Source: Aphelocoma coerulescens (lineage: Eukaryota; Chordata; Aves; Passeriformes; Corvidae). Taken from it: a stretch of 64,000 nucleotides of DNA. The translations under genes were made by a program, and so were the position numbers. Below the pieces are notes generated by a model. The model saw nothing but the letters and a program-made list of their open reading frames with translations, searched no databases and was not told the DNA's origin. The stretch covers positions 54,130,345 through 54,194,344 of the forward strand of contig NC_091015.1 of assembly GCF_041296385.1 (NCBI RefSeq). The letters are read 5' to 3'. Below are positions 51,822-63,000 of the stretch, piece by piece (the first letter of the stretch is position 1; each line of letters begins with the position of its first letter).

Positions 51822-52721
51822 GTATGTTGTAAGGGTAGGTAGACCTTCTATTTGAACTGAGTCAGATTCTGTTTTATATACTAAAAATGAGTGCATGGGA
51901 ACCTTTCTGTATTGTAAGATTTTTATTACTAGCTGCAGAAATTTGTCTTACAACTCCCATTTTTGTATGAGAAACCAGTTTAATTTATGACTTAAACAGA
52001 TTGACTTGTTCTCTGAAGCAAGTTGTTTCTTAGAGAAATTAGCAAGTTAAAAGTACACAGCTGAGTTATGAGGCTAATTTTCAGTCTGTGGTTTATTTGA
52101 CTGGCTGTGGAGTTAAAAATTAACAGTAATTTGGGGAATTCACAAAGAAATTTGGACATTCTTTAAGTTCTTTAAGAATTAGTATTTACCCATTGTTTAT
52201 GAACAAGTTTCAGAGTTGTCAGTATTGAACATAGCACATTTTTGCAGAAATTTTATTACATCAAAGCATCACTCAGTCATTATAATTAGACAATTTTCGC
52301 ACTTAGAGAAAAAATATTTGGAAGGTGGTTGGGGATGGGTAGAGAGATAATTGTGCTCTTTTTAAACTAGAGATTTAGCTGTCATCATCATCTTCAGAAA
52401 CCATCTTACTTCTGTCAAACCCCTTTCCTCCAAAAGTTCATAGTATTTACTGCCTTTCTCTTACATTTTAATTTAAGTAGTGCAACTAAAGTAGTTAATC
52501 TTCTAGATTGGTAACTGGTTCTGCTGTGAATAAGATTAAACAAATTAAATTCTTTATCTTTCATTGTTCATCCTCCCCCACTTTTATCAGTAACTGATAA
52601 ATCTCGCCTCCCATTCTTTAAGGTTTTTCCTATTCTCACAGTCCTGCAGTGCCCACACCTTGGACACATTTCATTTTGTTTATTTAGTTCTTTTCCCATA
52701 GATTGTAATTTTGTAATAGTC

Positions 52722-52795
52722 ATATATATATATATATACATGTGTGTGCATATGTGTATTATATAAAATACGCACATATATATGTATGTGTGTGT
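52722..52795. repeat. TA/TG compound microsatellite
   Basis: Runs of TA, TG and CA dinucleotides interrupted by a tattatataaaa segment. Minus-strand reading gives a Tyr/Ile/Cys low-complexity ORF with no coding meaning. Confidence 0.85.
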
Positions 52796-52868
52796 CAATC
52801 TCAAGTTATTTATGTTAGCAATCTCAAGGTCTTTGTGACCTTGTAAGTGTTCTTCAGACTGTATCGTG

Positions 52869-53125
52869 TGACGTAAAAAGGAAGAAACGTGTCTGGTGCC
52901 AAGAGTTCAGTGACAGTTGATTGTGAGCAGCAGAAGAGGGAGCGGGAAAATGGCAGCTCCCGGAAGCTGGCAGAGCTACTTTTGTTTGTAACTGCTGGCT
53001 GGAGTGCAGCCCTGCAGCATTCCCTCACTCCCACCCCAGCCTGGCCACTCCTTGGGTCACGGGTGGAGCTGAGGGACACGTGGAGACCTGGGGAAGAGGA
53101 GGGGCTGTAGCACCACCATGCAAAT
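52869..53125. promoter_or_regulatory. GC-rich motif cluster, possible enhancer or promoter
   Basis: This tract of roughly 60% GC lies in AT-rich surroundings. It carries a CRE-like TGACGTAA (52869-52876), a YY1-like AAAATGGCAGC (52947-52957), an E-box CACGTG (53077-53082) and a perfect octamer ATGCAAAT (53118-53125). There is no TATA box and no convincing coding frame, although both strands are open for 70-90 codons as GC-rich DNA often is. Motif matches are by eye, so chance hits or a decayed mobile element remain possible. Confidence 0.3.
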
Positions 53126-56100
53126 GTGTGAAATGCAGGTGCTGCAGAAAGACAGATTATTTCTAACAGGAGACTTCACAAGTCTAGAACCAAAGTGTGT
53201 CCTCTATGACCTTTAACTTTCAAGTTATAGGGAGAAATCATGACCTTACCATAGCTTCTTTGAATTTTATGAAAAATTTTAAATGGGTCATACAGAAAGG
53301 AATCACCATCAGTGTTCACCCAAGGTGATTAATGTCTGCATTTAAAAATTAATTTATTTTTGCTGTGGAAGCAATATTAACACAAAATCTCACTTCTTCC
53401 AAACTTCGTTTGTCAGGCTGATTAAGAGCAAATTGTTAATTTACTGTTCCTGCTAATGTAAATGTCAAGAAAAAAGTAAAGTATTTAAGGGAAAATATGT
53501 ACTGAAGTAAATCTCGGATGTATGTTTTTCAGAGTAAGATTTACTGATCTTTTGACCAGAGTTTTACTGTGACATTATCACTGTTCTGTCAAACAACTGA
53601 GGTATATCTCTTAATCTCATTTAAATAAATATTGGCATAGGAATGCAGCAGTGGCTGACTGTACCTTTATTGACCAGCTGCATTCTGATGACTAAGGTAC
53701 TGAGCTATTGTGTGCTTCACAATAGAGTTTGTAAAAGAATATTGAATGTCTGTGGATGATTTCTGGCTGGCAGAGGTTTCCACATTATGCATCTGAACTT
53801 TGCTGGTTTGGCTTCAGTCATGTATTCTTTTCTCATTCCTTATGTTAGTGGCTTCCTGAGGAATTTGTATTGCAGGGTGATAATTAGCTTTTAGAATGTC
53901 AGTCTTCCACAAAGCAAAACAATTTAAATCTTAATATTCTACTTTTGACTTTCTGTTTTTAACTGTAGTCATTTACTCATTGTCATATATGCTTAGTTTC
54001 TAAATATATTTTGTTTCATAAAATGTTTTCGTAGGCAAGCTTAAAAATCATTGGTTTGCTAAGGTAGATTCATTAGCCATATGTATGCAGAAAGATTAAG
54101 CCTACCATGATGCAATCTTAGTTTACCCACTGTAACTTTCTAATTACAGTTATAATAGAGCATCATCTCAAAGGCTCAGATGAAATTTTGATAATCTTTT
54201 TTTTTTCTTTTCTCTTAGACTTCTGAGTCCCCCTCTTTTGAGGTTCGATTTCTGCCCCTTGGATGTTTTGATCAAGTATTTCTTTACTAATCATATGGGT
54301 ATAGGAAGAAAAGTTGTGCCCTACAACTCTTTTTCTTTCTATTTCATATACTGTGTTCCTTTCAAACTCCTGACTATCAAATAAGATAATAACCTGTTCA
54401 AACATTGTGATGCTAAATACAGTGACTGAGAGTTTGCACTCTGCAATTTAACTGAGGGCCCTAAATTGATCCCTATGGCAGATACTTAAGCACTGTTTGG
54501 TGTGTGACATTGCTTCTAATTTTCTGTTGCTGTCATGTTATTTGATATGGAGTTTGGCAATAATTAAGGTTTTTACAAAGAAAAATCAGATTCCTTTCAG
54601 TTCCCTATTGGAGTAAAGTATCCTTTCTTCTTAGTGCTATCCTTGCTTCTTAGTGCTTTTTCATTTGACTAAAGCAGAAAGGACGTGTATGAGGGCTGAT
54701 AGCTCCTTTCCCTGCTGCAGAGAGCCAAGGATTATTCTATAAACAATCCAATTAATTTCTTACTGTATATTCTCAAGTTCTACATTTGCTTGCCCTGTGT
54801 CAAGTTCTGGAGCAGGATTTAAATTCCCTGCACGTAGCTATCTTTAGGGCTCACATCTGGATGGCACTGCAGGAGCATATTGCTGAAAGCAAACAGACTA
54901 GCAGTTCTGATGGTAACAATGGAGTCTGAGAACTCAAATACTGGATGCATGTATAAGATTCCATTAAAAAGCAGGGAGTGAGAGGGATGTCTAATGCAGT
55001 CCATTTAATGCAGAACTCTCCAGAGAGTGAAGTGGGGATTATGTCTGCTCCCGTGCTTATTAAAGACTGGTATAGAGGATGCTTGTTGGGCGAATGGTAT
55101 CTCCATAACAGACGCTCTGATACTCATGAATACGTTTCTAATTATATCTTAATGATCTCACCCACAAATAGGAAAACAAAAATCTTTGTCTCCCTGAGTG
55201 GTTACCTTAGTGGCTGCAGGATTGGCAAGGTTTAGATTTTCCATCTCCTCTCACTAATCCCAGGGGGCTTCATTGTGAGAAATGAGATGTGTTTATGATG
55301 GTGAATTAGATTGCTGTAAAAGGTTATTTCAACAGACAGTTGGGAAATCATAATAGAATAATTTAGTAAAAATGGGAGCTAAAGTATGCTTAATGAAACA
55401 TGATTAGATTTAATTTTCTTGCTATTTCAATCATTAAAGGTACATTATGCTTTCTCAGACCTCATTTGGGCTCTTTGCCATGGACCCACTCTTAGTAACA
55501 GACTGAAACTTGCATGTTCCATTAGGATATGAAAATGGCTAATGATACTCTAGTCTCCTCTCCCTGGCTTTTGTAAAATTTCTGTTGCTGGCTTTTCAGA
55601 TATATTTTACCTGTTTTCTTCTTTGATCCTTTTATTCCCTCACATCTTTTGTACACATTTTTCAGTATGAATAACTGTTCAGGGAGTATAGATTGAATGA
55701 AATGAAGTAAAAGACTACTATACCTACCTAATAATTGTGAAGTGGCTTATTATGAGTAATTAAAAATTGTTAATTTAGTTATTACTAGGATTCTGTGTTC
55801 TAACAAAGTTCATATTTTAATTTCTTCATATAAAATACGTTTCTATGCTGTCTTAATCCAGTGGTACAATTCTTCGGGTTTATGTGGGCTTTTTTTGGTT
55901 TGGTTTTTGGGGGGATTTTTAGTTGGGTTTTGGTTTCTTTTTTATTATTTTTCTTTATTCTTTCCTTTTACAGTGCAATGACACATTGTGTGACACCACA
56001 TATGGCCTAAAATTTCTGTCTGGCCTCTAGTGTTATTAAATTTAGTTCTCAATGATATTTTATGCCTCTCTCTTAGCATCAAAATGCTACTTTGATCTAA

Positions 56101-56185
56101 AAGTATCCAACTCCTTTTCAGGCTATTAATTCATATGAGAATAAACCTGCTCTTTGCTGGAAGACAGCTTGGGTAGAGCAGCAGA

Positions 56186-56300
56186 ACCTTGCTGATCAGC
56201 TCAACTGGTCAGAGAACCAAGGTTGTGGGGTTGATCCCTTTACGGGCCATTCACTTCAGAGCTGGACTCGATGATCCATGTCAGTCCCTGTGATTCTGTA
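56186..56300 (+). mobile_element. tRNA-Ile-derived SINE with CR1-like tail (TguSINE1-like)
   Basis: The head reads gctgatcagctcaactggtc, the A-box region of a tRNA-Ile, followed by caaggttgtggggttgatcc, which is the T-arm/B-box with one altered base (GGTTGATCC for GGTTCGATCC). It is followed by ttcagagctggactcgatga and a gtgattctgta end typical of CR1 3' tails. This is the plan of TguSINE1 of zebra finch. The anticodon arm is shortened, so it is not a functional tRNA. It is the best hint in the window for a songbird. Confidence 0.8.
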
Positions 56301-58238
56301 GTCATGGCTCCATTTGTTTTCAGGATTCCAGCCTGTTGCTGGGAGAGGAAATATAGGGATCATTTCAGTGTTTCATGATGTTACTCCACGTTGGATGTAT
56401 GTTTCACTGAGAAAGGCTTCTTTTGTTCAGGATGAATTTTCTGCCTAGAGTTGCATGGGAGGTAGAGGAGAAAGGCAGATCTCAGGGTAGCCAGTGGCAT
56501 GTCAATCAGGAGTGCTTTAGGGGAAGGGCCCAAGCGCAGTTCCAAGTTCATAATCACCCTAGAGGAAATGGTTGACTCTGGGTTTCTGAAGCTCAAAATA
56601 AATATTTTGAGTACTAAACGAGATGTTTTACTAACATCTCTCACCATCTCCTACTGAAGTTGCTTCAGTTTGCATATACTAGATTTTCCTTGTCGCAGAG
56701 CCTTCTGATGATCTGGATTTTCACTAAAAATGAGGAGAAATGAAAGAACCTGAATCCTCTACATTTCTTGTAAGATAGCGAACCACTGTGGGTTACAGGC
56801 GGTGTGATAACCTAGCCAGTGTGTCAGTGCACACTGGGAATGTTTGTTTGAAGTCAAACATTTGAGGAAATTGAAAGTCTAGCTCCATTTTGAAACAGCA
56901 TAGAGTCTCAAGTCATCGATTTTTCAGTGTTGCTAGAATAGTTTCATTTGAATTTTGTATGTCATAGTTGAAATAATTTATGAGAAAACGTGCGTGTGTG
57001 TGTACATTCATGTGTCTGTATATACATATTTAATGGATCCTGTCCTCCTTATAAAGCAATAGACACAGGTTCTCCTATAATCATTTAGTGCCTGTTTACT
57101 GCTGAAATGAGCTATATAAGGGGCAAAAAAGTCATTCTTTAGGGGGTTGAAGGCACTGTGTTACACTCTGAAGGCACTGGAATCTCCTGTGTTTCCAGGC
57201 AATAACTGTGGTAAAAATCAGAAAGATTTGAATTGAATCTATGCTTGGAATTACTCCCCATATTGATGGCTGAAGTGTATCTCTGTCATTAAGTGGAATT
57301 TATTTTTGTAAACTATACCAATTTTCAAACCTGTTTTCTTAAAGTTGATTTCCTGAATGAATATGTAGGTATTTAAATAGAAATGACTTGGGGAAAGAGA
57401 TGGGGTGAGACTATAAAGAAAACTATAATAAATTATTTGGAGATTACCCTGGAAAGTTGTGCAAAAATAAAAATGCTGTTCAATATATTCTTAATAATAC
57501 TAATAACAAAATACAGTATAACTTCCTCTGTCTTTGAGAAAGGAGTAGGACTTGCTTAGAAGAGGCTCCTATTTTGCTGAACTTAGCCATTTCTGATTCT
57601 GCCTTTGAACCATCTGTTAATCTCCGATGAGAATGGAATAAATTAAATGTGATGTCATATTTATTAGCAAGAGGTATACTTTTTTTCAAGTCATAGCATC
57701 TGATACTGTTTCACAAATGCTTGTGAGGAGCAGAATTGGTTTCATTTCCTTGTATTCTTGTAGATGTGAGTTAAGCTTTTAAATTTTAAGTTGCGCCTTT
57801 GCTTTTCTTTGCAATATGGGAATTTACTTCAGAACAGGTGAGAGTAAGAATTTTCAGAAGAGGTGCTTGGGTTGTGCCAGGCGAGGGCAGAGAGTGCTTC
57901 AGGGAGGATCAGTGGGGTATCAGCTGACCCTGTGGTGCTTAGTGACTGTAAATTTTTCAAGCTGTCTACTGCCTGGCACTACTGTGTTGCAATGTATGTG
58001 GCAGTGGCCACTGCAGCACAGCATTCAGAGGACTGGTGGACAGGCCTCCAGAACACAGAGGTCTGATTCTCACTCCGTCATATGGCAAGTTCCCATGTTC
58101 CTAGTGGTTCTTAGTTTACATATTTTAAGTGTATTGGTTGAGGAATTCTCCACCCAGTTTTATGTATAAGTTCATGTTTATGCATTTTCCTTAATTGCTT
58201 ATGTATTAGTTCTGGAAAGTTCTCCTGTCTTCGATGCT

Positions 58239-58720
58239 CCATTGGTCTACTCATGTAATTCCCTCTCTTAAGTTATCCCTATTGGATATTCCTCTGTTAT
58301 CTCCTCCTCCTCAGTCAATCCCCATTGGTTGTTTCCCTTTGTTCCACCTCCATATAAAATGGTGTGTTCTCCCTTTTTTTTTGGTCTTTGTCCCTGGACC
58401 CTCCACTGGCAGTAAACCAGCAGGAACATACACAGATACCCCTCTCTCAACCTTTGCCTCTGCCGACGCTTTTACACCACCTTTGTTTGAGGCTCGCTCC
58501 TTGCGAAGGAGCCAGCTTTCCCTCCTAGCTGCAGCTGACAGCTTTCCCTGCAAGCTGCAGCTGACAGGTTTCCCTCCTTGCTGCAGCTGAGAGTTTTCCC
58601 TGCTTGCTACAGCTGACACCAAGGACGTCTGCAGCTGGACGCTGTGCTGCCTCGGGCAGCCCGAGCAGTGTCACTACTGAGATTGCCACCATGGCAGCAA
58701 CGCTCAGGCTAGTCCGAAAT
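58239..58720 (+). promoter_or_regulatory. LTR- or promoter-like module
   Basis: Three inverted CCAAT boxes (ATTGG at 58241, 58281 and 58324) sit about 40 bp apart upstream of a TATA box (ATATAAAA, 58352-58359). They are followed by a T-rich pause, a CpG-bearing GC-rich leader, a 26-bp tandem repeat and a perfect Kozak context (GCCACCATGG, 58685-58694). The layout resembles a retroviral U3-R-U5 (solo LTR), but no target-site duplication, clear TG...CA ends or polyadenylation signal were found. A host promoter of a short transcript is the alternative. Transcription, if any, would run plus-ward from about 58380. Confidence 0.45.
58515..58618. repeat. 26-bp tandem repeat, four copies, each with CAGCTG
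   Basis: The copies at 58515-58540, 58541-58566, 58567-58592 and 58593-58618 follow the pattern gctttccctn...gctgcagctgaca. Each places a CAGCTG E-box at the same offset (58532, 58558, 58584, 58610), and a fifth CAGCTG follows at 58632. Copies differ at three to six positions, so the array is not very recent. Confidence 0.9.
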
Positions 58721-58801
58721 TCATTTTGCTTTATGCTTTTTTTATGCACTCAGTGGAGCAATTACTACTTTTTGTCTTTTCTTCTTAGTTTAATATTCTA
58801 A
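58691..58801 (+). other. Short ORF with perfect Kozak start
   Basis: The ATG at 58691 in GCCACCATGG opens a frame of 36 codons ending TAA at 58799-58801. It starts MAATLRLVRNS and then becomes hydrophobic and aromatic (FCFMLFLC, later YYFLSFLLSLIF), like a membrane anchor. The same frame is open upstream to an ATG at 58604. Sequence after about 58720 looks like ordinary intron, so translation is unproven and the peptide may be a chance reading. Confidence 0.15.
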
Positions 58802-58814
58802 GTGATGAGAGCTA

Positions 58815-59075
58815 AATCAAAGAATCATAGAACAGTTTGGGTTGGAAGGAATCTTAAAACTGTCATCTAGTTGCAACACCCCTGCCTTGGGCAGGGATGT
58901 CATTCACTAGACCAGTTTGATAAAGCCCTGGGGGATGGGGCATCCATAACTTTTCTAGGAAACCTGTGCCAGTGTCTCAGCACCATTGTTGCAAATAATT
59001 TTTCTTACATGCAATCTAGATACTTTGTTTTAGTTGAATCCCATCTTAAATTCACAGGAATAGTAATCTCTTAGC
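58815..59075 (-). mobile_element. CR1 LINE fragment, 3' tail
   Basis: The plus strand begins aaagaatcatagaacagttt, then gggttggaaggaatcttaaa and acacccctgccttgggcagg. This is the reverse complement of the CR1 3' end and tail. Later text (aaacctgtgccagtgtctca) is also CR1-like before it fades. It is a short, 5'-truncated copy. Confidence 0.9.
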
Positions 59076-59218
59076 ACCTAAAAATTTTATAAAAATAAAA
59101 ATATTATGAACCTCACATTGTAAGTATATTTTGACTAATAATAATTACTATTATTGCCATTTTTGTTAGCGGTCATCTCTTTCTCCATTTTACTTCCTTC
59201 TCATCAGTTCTCTTTCAG

Positions 59219-59288
59219 ATGCTGTTCTGTGGCCTAGCATCACTGTCAGGCTGTTGCTGGCTAAGGGAACAGTTGTCTTTCAATATCA
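59219..59288 (+). other. Unassigned exon-like segment (70 nt)
   Basis: A very strong acceptor (tcatcagttctctttcag with a long pyrimidine tract) precedes it and GTGAAT follows as donor. In phase 1, compatible with the segment ending at 51821, it reads D-AVLWPSITVRLLLAKGTV and then VFQY plus two bases. A second frame starting with ATG at 59219 is open for 75 codons through the donor; both cannot be right. The product is not recognised. Confidence 0.28.
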
Positions 59289-59999
59289 GTGAATTCCAGT
59301 GGCTGGAAGATAAAATTCCTGTGACTGATGTTGCATTCATGCTGTCAGTATTTTATAGAGCTAAAATGGAGCTGTCACTTCATAAGTATGTTTCTGAAGT
59401 GTATGTACCTGAGATACGAAGTGAACTTCGTGTTCAGTTTTTCTAGGGTCGCAGATACAGACAGAATAAGTATTAAATGCAATGCAGGAAGAAAACAAAT
59501 AAAAGAGTAAAAATCACTATGAAATGAAAAAATGCTATTTTTGCCCCAGACTGACATAACCAAGGTACCTACACTGTCTTTGGTTCTGGAGCCACAGGCA
59601 TAGCTAATACAAAAGCAAACTCTGTAGAGTCTGGAAACTGCAGCAATATCCTGGAAAAATCTGAGCAAGGAGAAGGAATGGTCATTTAACCTTGGAATTC
59701 TCTCTTTTTAGCCTCTAGATTTATTTACTTGTTCTTTTTAATTTTTCATCTTGACTACAACCTGTTTCTTCTGGTAAAGAGTAATAAAGCAAAATTATGT
59801 TAGTCTTGCACAGAATTTGATTAGGGAATGGGGTTGGTGGCTTGTTTGTTGGACACCAAGTTCAGCTGATGAGTGGTTTGTATGTCTGTGGGGGATTTTT
59901 AGATAACAGTAAATTTCCTTCCTGTTGTGTCTACAAGAGGAAGAGTGTTTCTAGTATTTACATAGAATAAGAAACTGTACTTCCTTTTGCTAGATGATG

Positions 60000-60030
60000 A
60001 TGATGATTATTATTATTATTATTTATTATT
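60000..60030. repeat. (GAT)n(TTA)n microsatellite
   Basis: Trinucleotide GAT units pass into TTA units. The repeat probably begins a few bases before 60000. Confidence 0.85.
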
Positions 60031-63000
60031 TCCAGTTGAGAAGTTCTCTGGCTATGAATACAAACTGCTCCTTCCAAGTGTACCCAAACATGGTTCTTAG
60101 TACCAGACTCATTTCCTTTTTCCTCTCAAAGCAGTGAAACTTTTGATGGCTGTATAAACACTGTATTTTTTAGGCCTGGATTGTACAAGTTTGTAAACTG
60201 ACATTAAGAGACGTAGCAAATGCTTCAAGTCTTATTTAGCTTACATATGTGTATCAAATCCACTTACACTCAGGAGAGTTTTAATCACTGTAGTGCAGAC
60301 ACAGAGTTAGCACTACTCTGAATTCTAACCTTGCTCCACTATCATAGTTCAATTCTGTTCAGACCACTGAATCCACCTCAGCTCCTTTTATTCTTGGAAT
60401 TCATATCCACAGCGTGGCATAAGAAGAAAATACATTCAAGTTCTTGAATAAGTACCAAGATAACGCTGTGATACATGGGGTGTGAAAGTGTGTTTGTGTA
60501 ATACACATACTGCTTATCAGGAAGATTAACTTGAGGTATATTTGAGAATAAAGATTATATACCACTAATTTATGGAAGAAGAAACTTTATAGAGATAGTT
60601 TGCCCATAAACTCCATTCCTGTAGTTCACAAAGATACTGTAACAGACTAAAAATACAGGGTTTTTTCTGGGTTTGTAAGTATTTAGTAATGTGATTATGG
60701 TAAAGATTTGCTAATGTCCATGGTCTTTAATTAACTGATCAACAAAACCCCAAACCAACAAACCCAACACACATGTGAGCCTACTATGCATTCCACTTTT
60801 TTTCAGTGTTTAGTCATCTGGAAACAAAAAAGCTAAAATGGAGGAGATACCCAATTCTGTAATCTTCTGCAATGTCAGAAGGAAGGGACAAGACCAGTGA
60901 TTTGAAAGTTGCTGTAATTTTAGTGTTGAATCAATCATGAATTGTCTTATTCTGACCATGGATATTAAGCACAGAAAAATCATGCCAAATAAAATCTCCC
61001 TGTAATATTTCTTTAGAGTACACATGATTTTCACTACTAAGCAAAAAATCTTATTGTTTAAGAGATAGTATATATTGAGTATAACACCACAAAATATCAC
61101 TGTATTCATTAATAGACTTTTTAAATAATTTTTTTACACTTAGTAAACACAGTGGTTTGCAATGTAGAGTTTTCATTTGCAGCAATCAGTTCACAATTTC
61201 TCTTGCCTTGACTGCCTAGTGTCCTAGTAGGAATATAGTTTGCTTAGAGCATAATTGCTTGTCTAAGCCCAGGATAGAAACATGAAAGAAGTGCCCTCTC
61301 TCTTGTGGGATACTAATGCTGTCTGTGTTACTCTTCAGCATTTCTGCCAGTCTGTTCGTTGAGGAATTGTTAGTGCTCCCGTTTCCTGCCATGTGGTTTG
61401 GTGTCAACTTGGTATCAGCTAACAGATGTAGCTTGCTACTGTAGGAGTAGCTTGAGTGCAGAAAGGATGGAAGATGACTTTCCTAGGACATTCATGCACA
61501 GTAGTGTGTGTGCTTTGTAGATTGATAGCTGGTAGAGCCTGGTTGTTGAGTGTGCTTGTTTTCTAAATGCATGTCTCTTTGGGAACATGCAAAGTCTCTA
61601 TGAACAGGTGTCCACAAGTGAGATGTACAGACTGACTTAAAAAGAAGTGAGAATTTCCTCATGTCTTTCAGTCTAGTAATCGACTACTTAAACAATCCCT
61701 AAAATAAGTAATAATAGAAATTGAGGAATGACGTATTTTGAAGGAGCCACATGTTATGAAACTATACCATTACTTGAGTAACAGAGGATTCAACAGGTGT
61801 TCCCTTTTGATTTAACAGCCCTTCATTGTTTTCAAGTTTAATGTAACTTGAATAACTAGTTACCAGCCTTCTCTGTTGCAATTACAGATTGAGTAAATGT
61901 GAATGTGTGGGAAAAAACCTAATGCTTTTCAAACTGAATAGTATTTTGAGGGTAGAAGGCATAAAGAAAGGAGTAAAGTCAAAAATATTAAACATGTAAA
62001 TGTGGTTTTCCTGCCACTTTTGACAGCTTGAATATATCTCTCTACATAACTAAATTGTGGTAGAGAAAAGCATTCTTTCCTCATTCAGACAGGTTCAATT
62101 TCCCTGTACTAATTTGTCATCCCATGGCTTCTCATTCAACACCTTTTTCACCAACACCACTGAATTTTAAGGAAGTCTGTGAGTACAAAAAATAAAACAT
62201 TCAATTTGAGATTAAGAGGGATAATGGTATTTTTTCTATCATTTTTACTTCCTTGTAAAAGCACAGCTTTTCCTCGGTTTTTTGTTGGGTTTTTTTTTCA
62301 GTTATGGAAAGTGTCAGGAAAGGCTTTTTAATCCCGATCTTGCACACCTCAGTAGGCAGTGGAAACTGTCAGTACCAGTTTTTGCTTTTAAATACTGCTT
62401 TAGCAACTAGTTAGCTATGGATATGGGAGTAGGTTCTGAGGGAGAAGAGACAGAGACCCATTCCTTAACAGCTGATGGTGGATTAATGAGCACGGAGTAT
62501 AGGAGACTTCCTTCCTTGTGGTGGCAAAGTGTTTTTTGCATCAAAGCAAAATCCGTGTAGAAAAAAGATGTCCATTGATTGGTATCTGCCATTCTGAGTT
62601 AAGAAGTAGCTTTTAATGAATGCTGAAAATGCAAGTCTGGTAAGTGAATATTTTGGTATGGTAATTTTTGGCATAATGTTTGACTGCAGCTCCCAAGTGA
62701 CTTTGCAGTTCAAATGCTTCACTGCTACTTGGCGCTCTCCAAAGCACCTACAGATTTATGATTCTAAATATGAAGTTACTACTGTGGTGGTATCTATTAC
62801 TTGTAAAGTTTCACTTGCTTCAGAGCATACCAGCATAAGTTCTTCCAGAGTACTGGATCTTCATTGATACCAGGAAGTTTAATCCTCCAGAGTGAGATAT
62901 CTCTATAGATACTGTCTGTTCAGTTGTGTGCAATTTTTTCTTTTAAGGAAACTTCAGTGTTATTCACAATGAATAGTTTTAATCCTCGGGAACCTAATTT

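Noticed and set aside
54210..54290. Open segment after a very strong pyrimidine tract and TTAG
   Set aside because: Two alternative frames are open, neither resembles ULK4, and no convincing donor follows.
56186..56300. Possible tRNA-Ile gene
   Set aside because: The anticodon arm is incomplete, the T-loop is altered, and a CR1-like tail follows, so it is a SINE head.
58234..58622. 100-118 codon ORFs on both strands
   Set aside because: They run through the CCAAT/TATA region and the 26-bp repeat; the opposing open frames come from GC-rich repetitive DNA.
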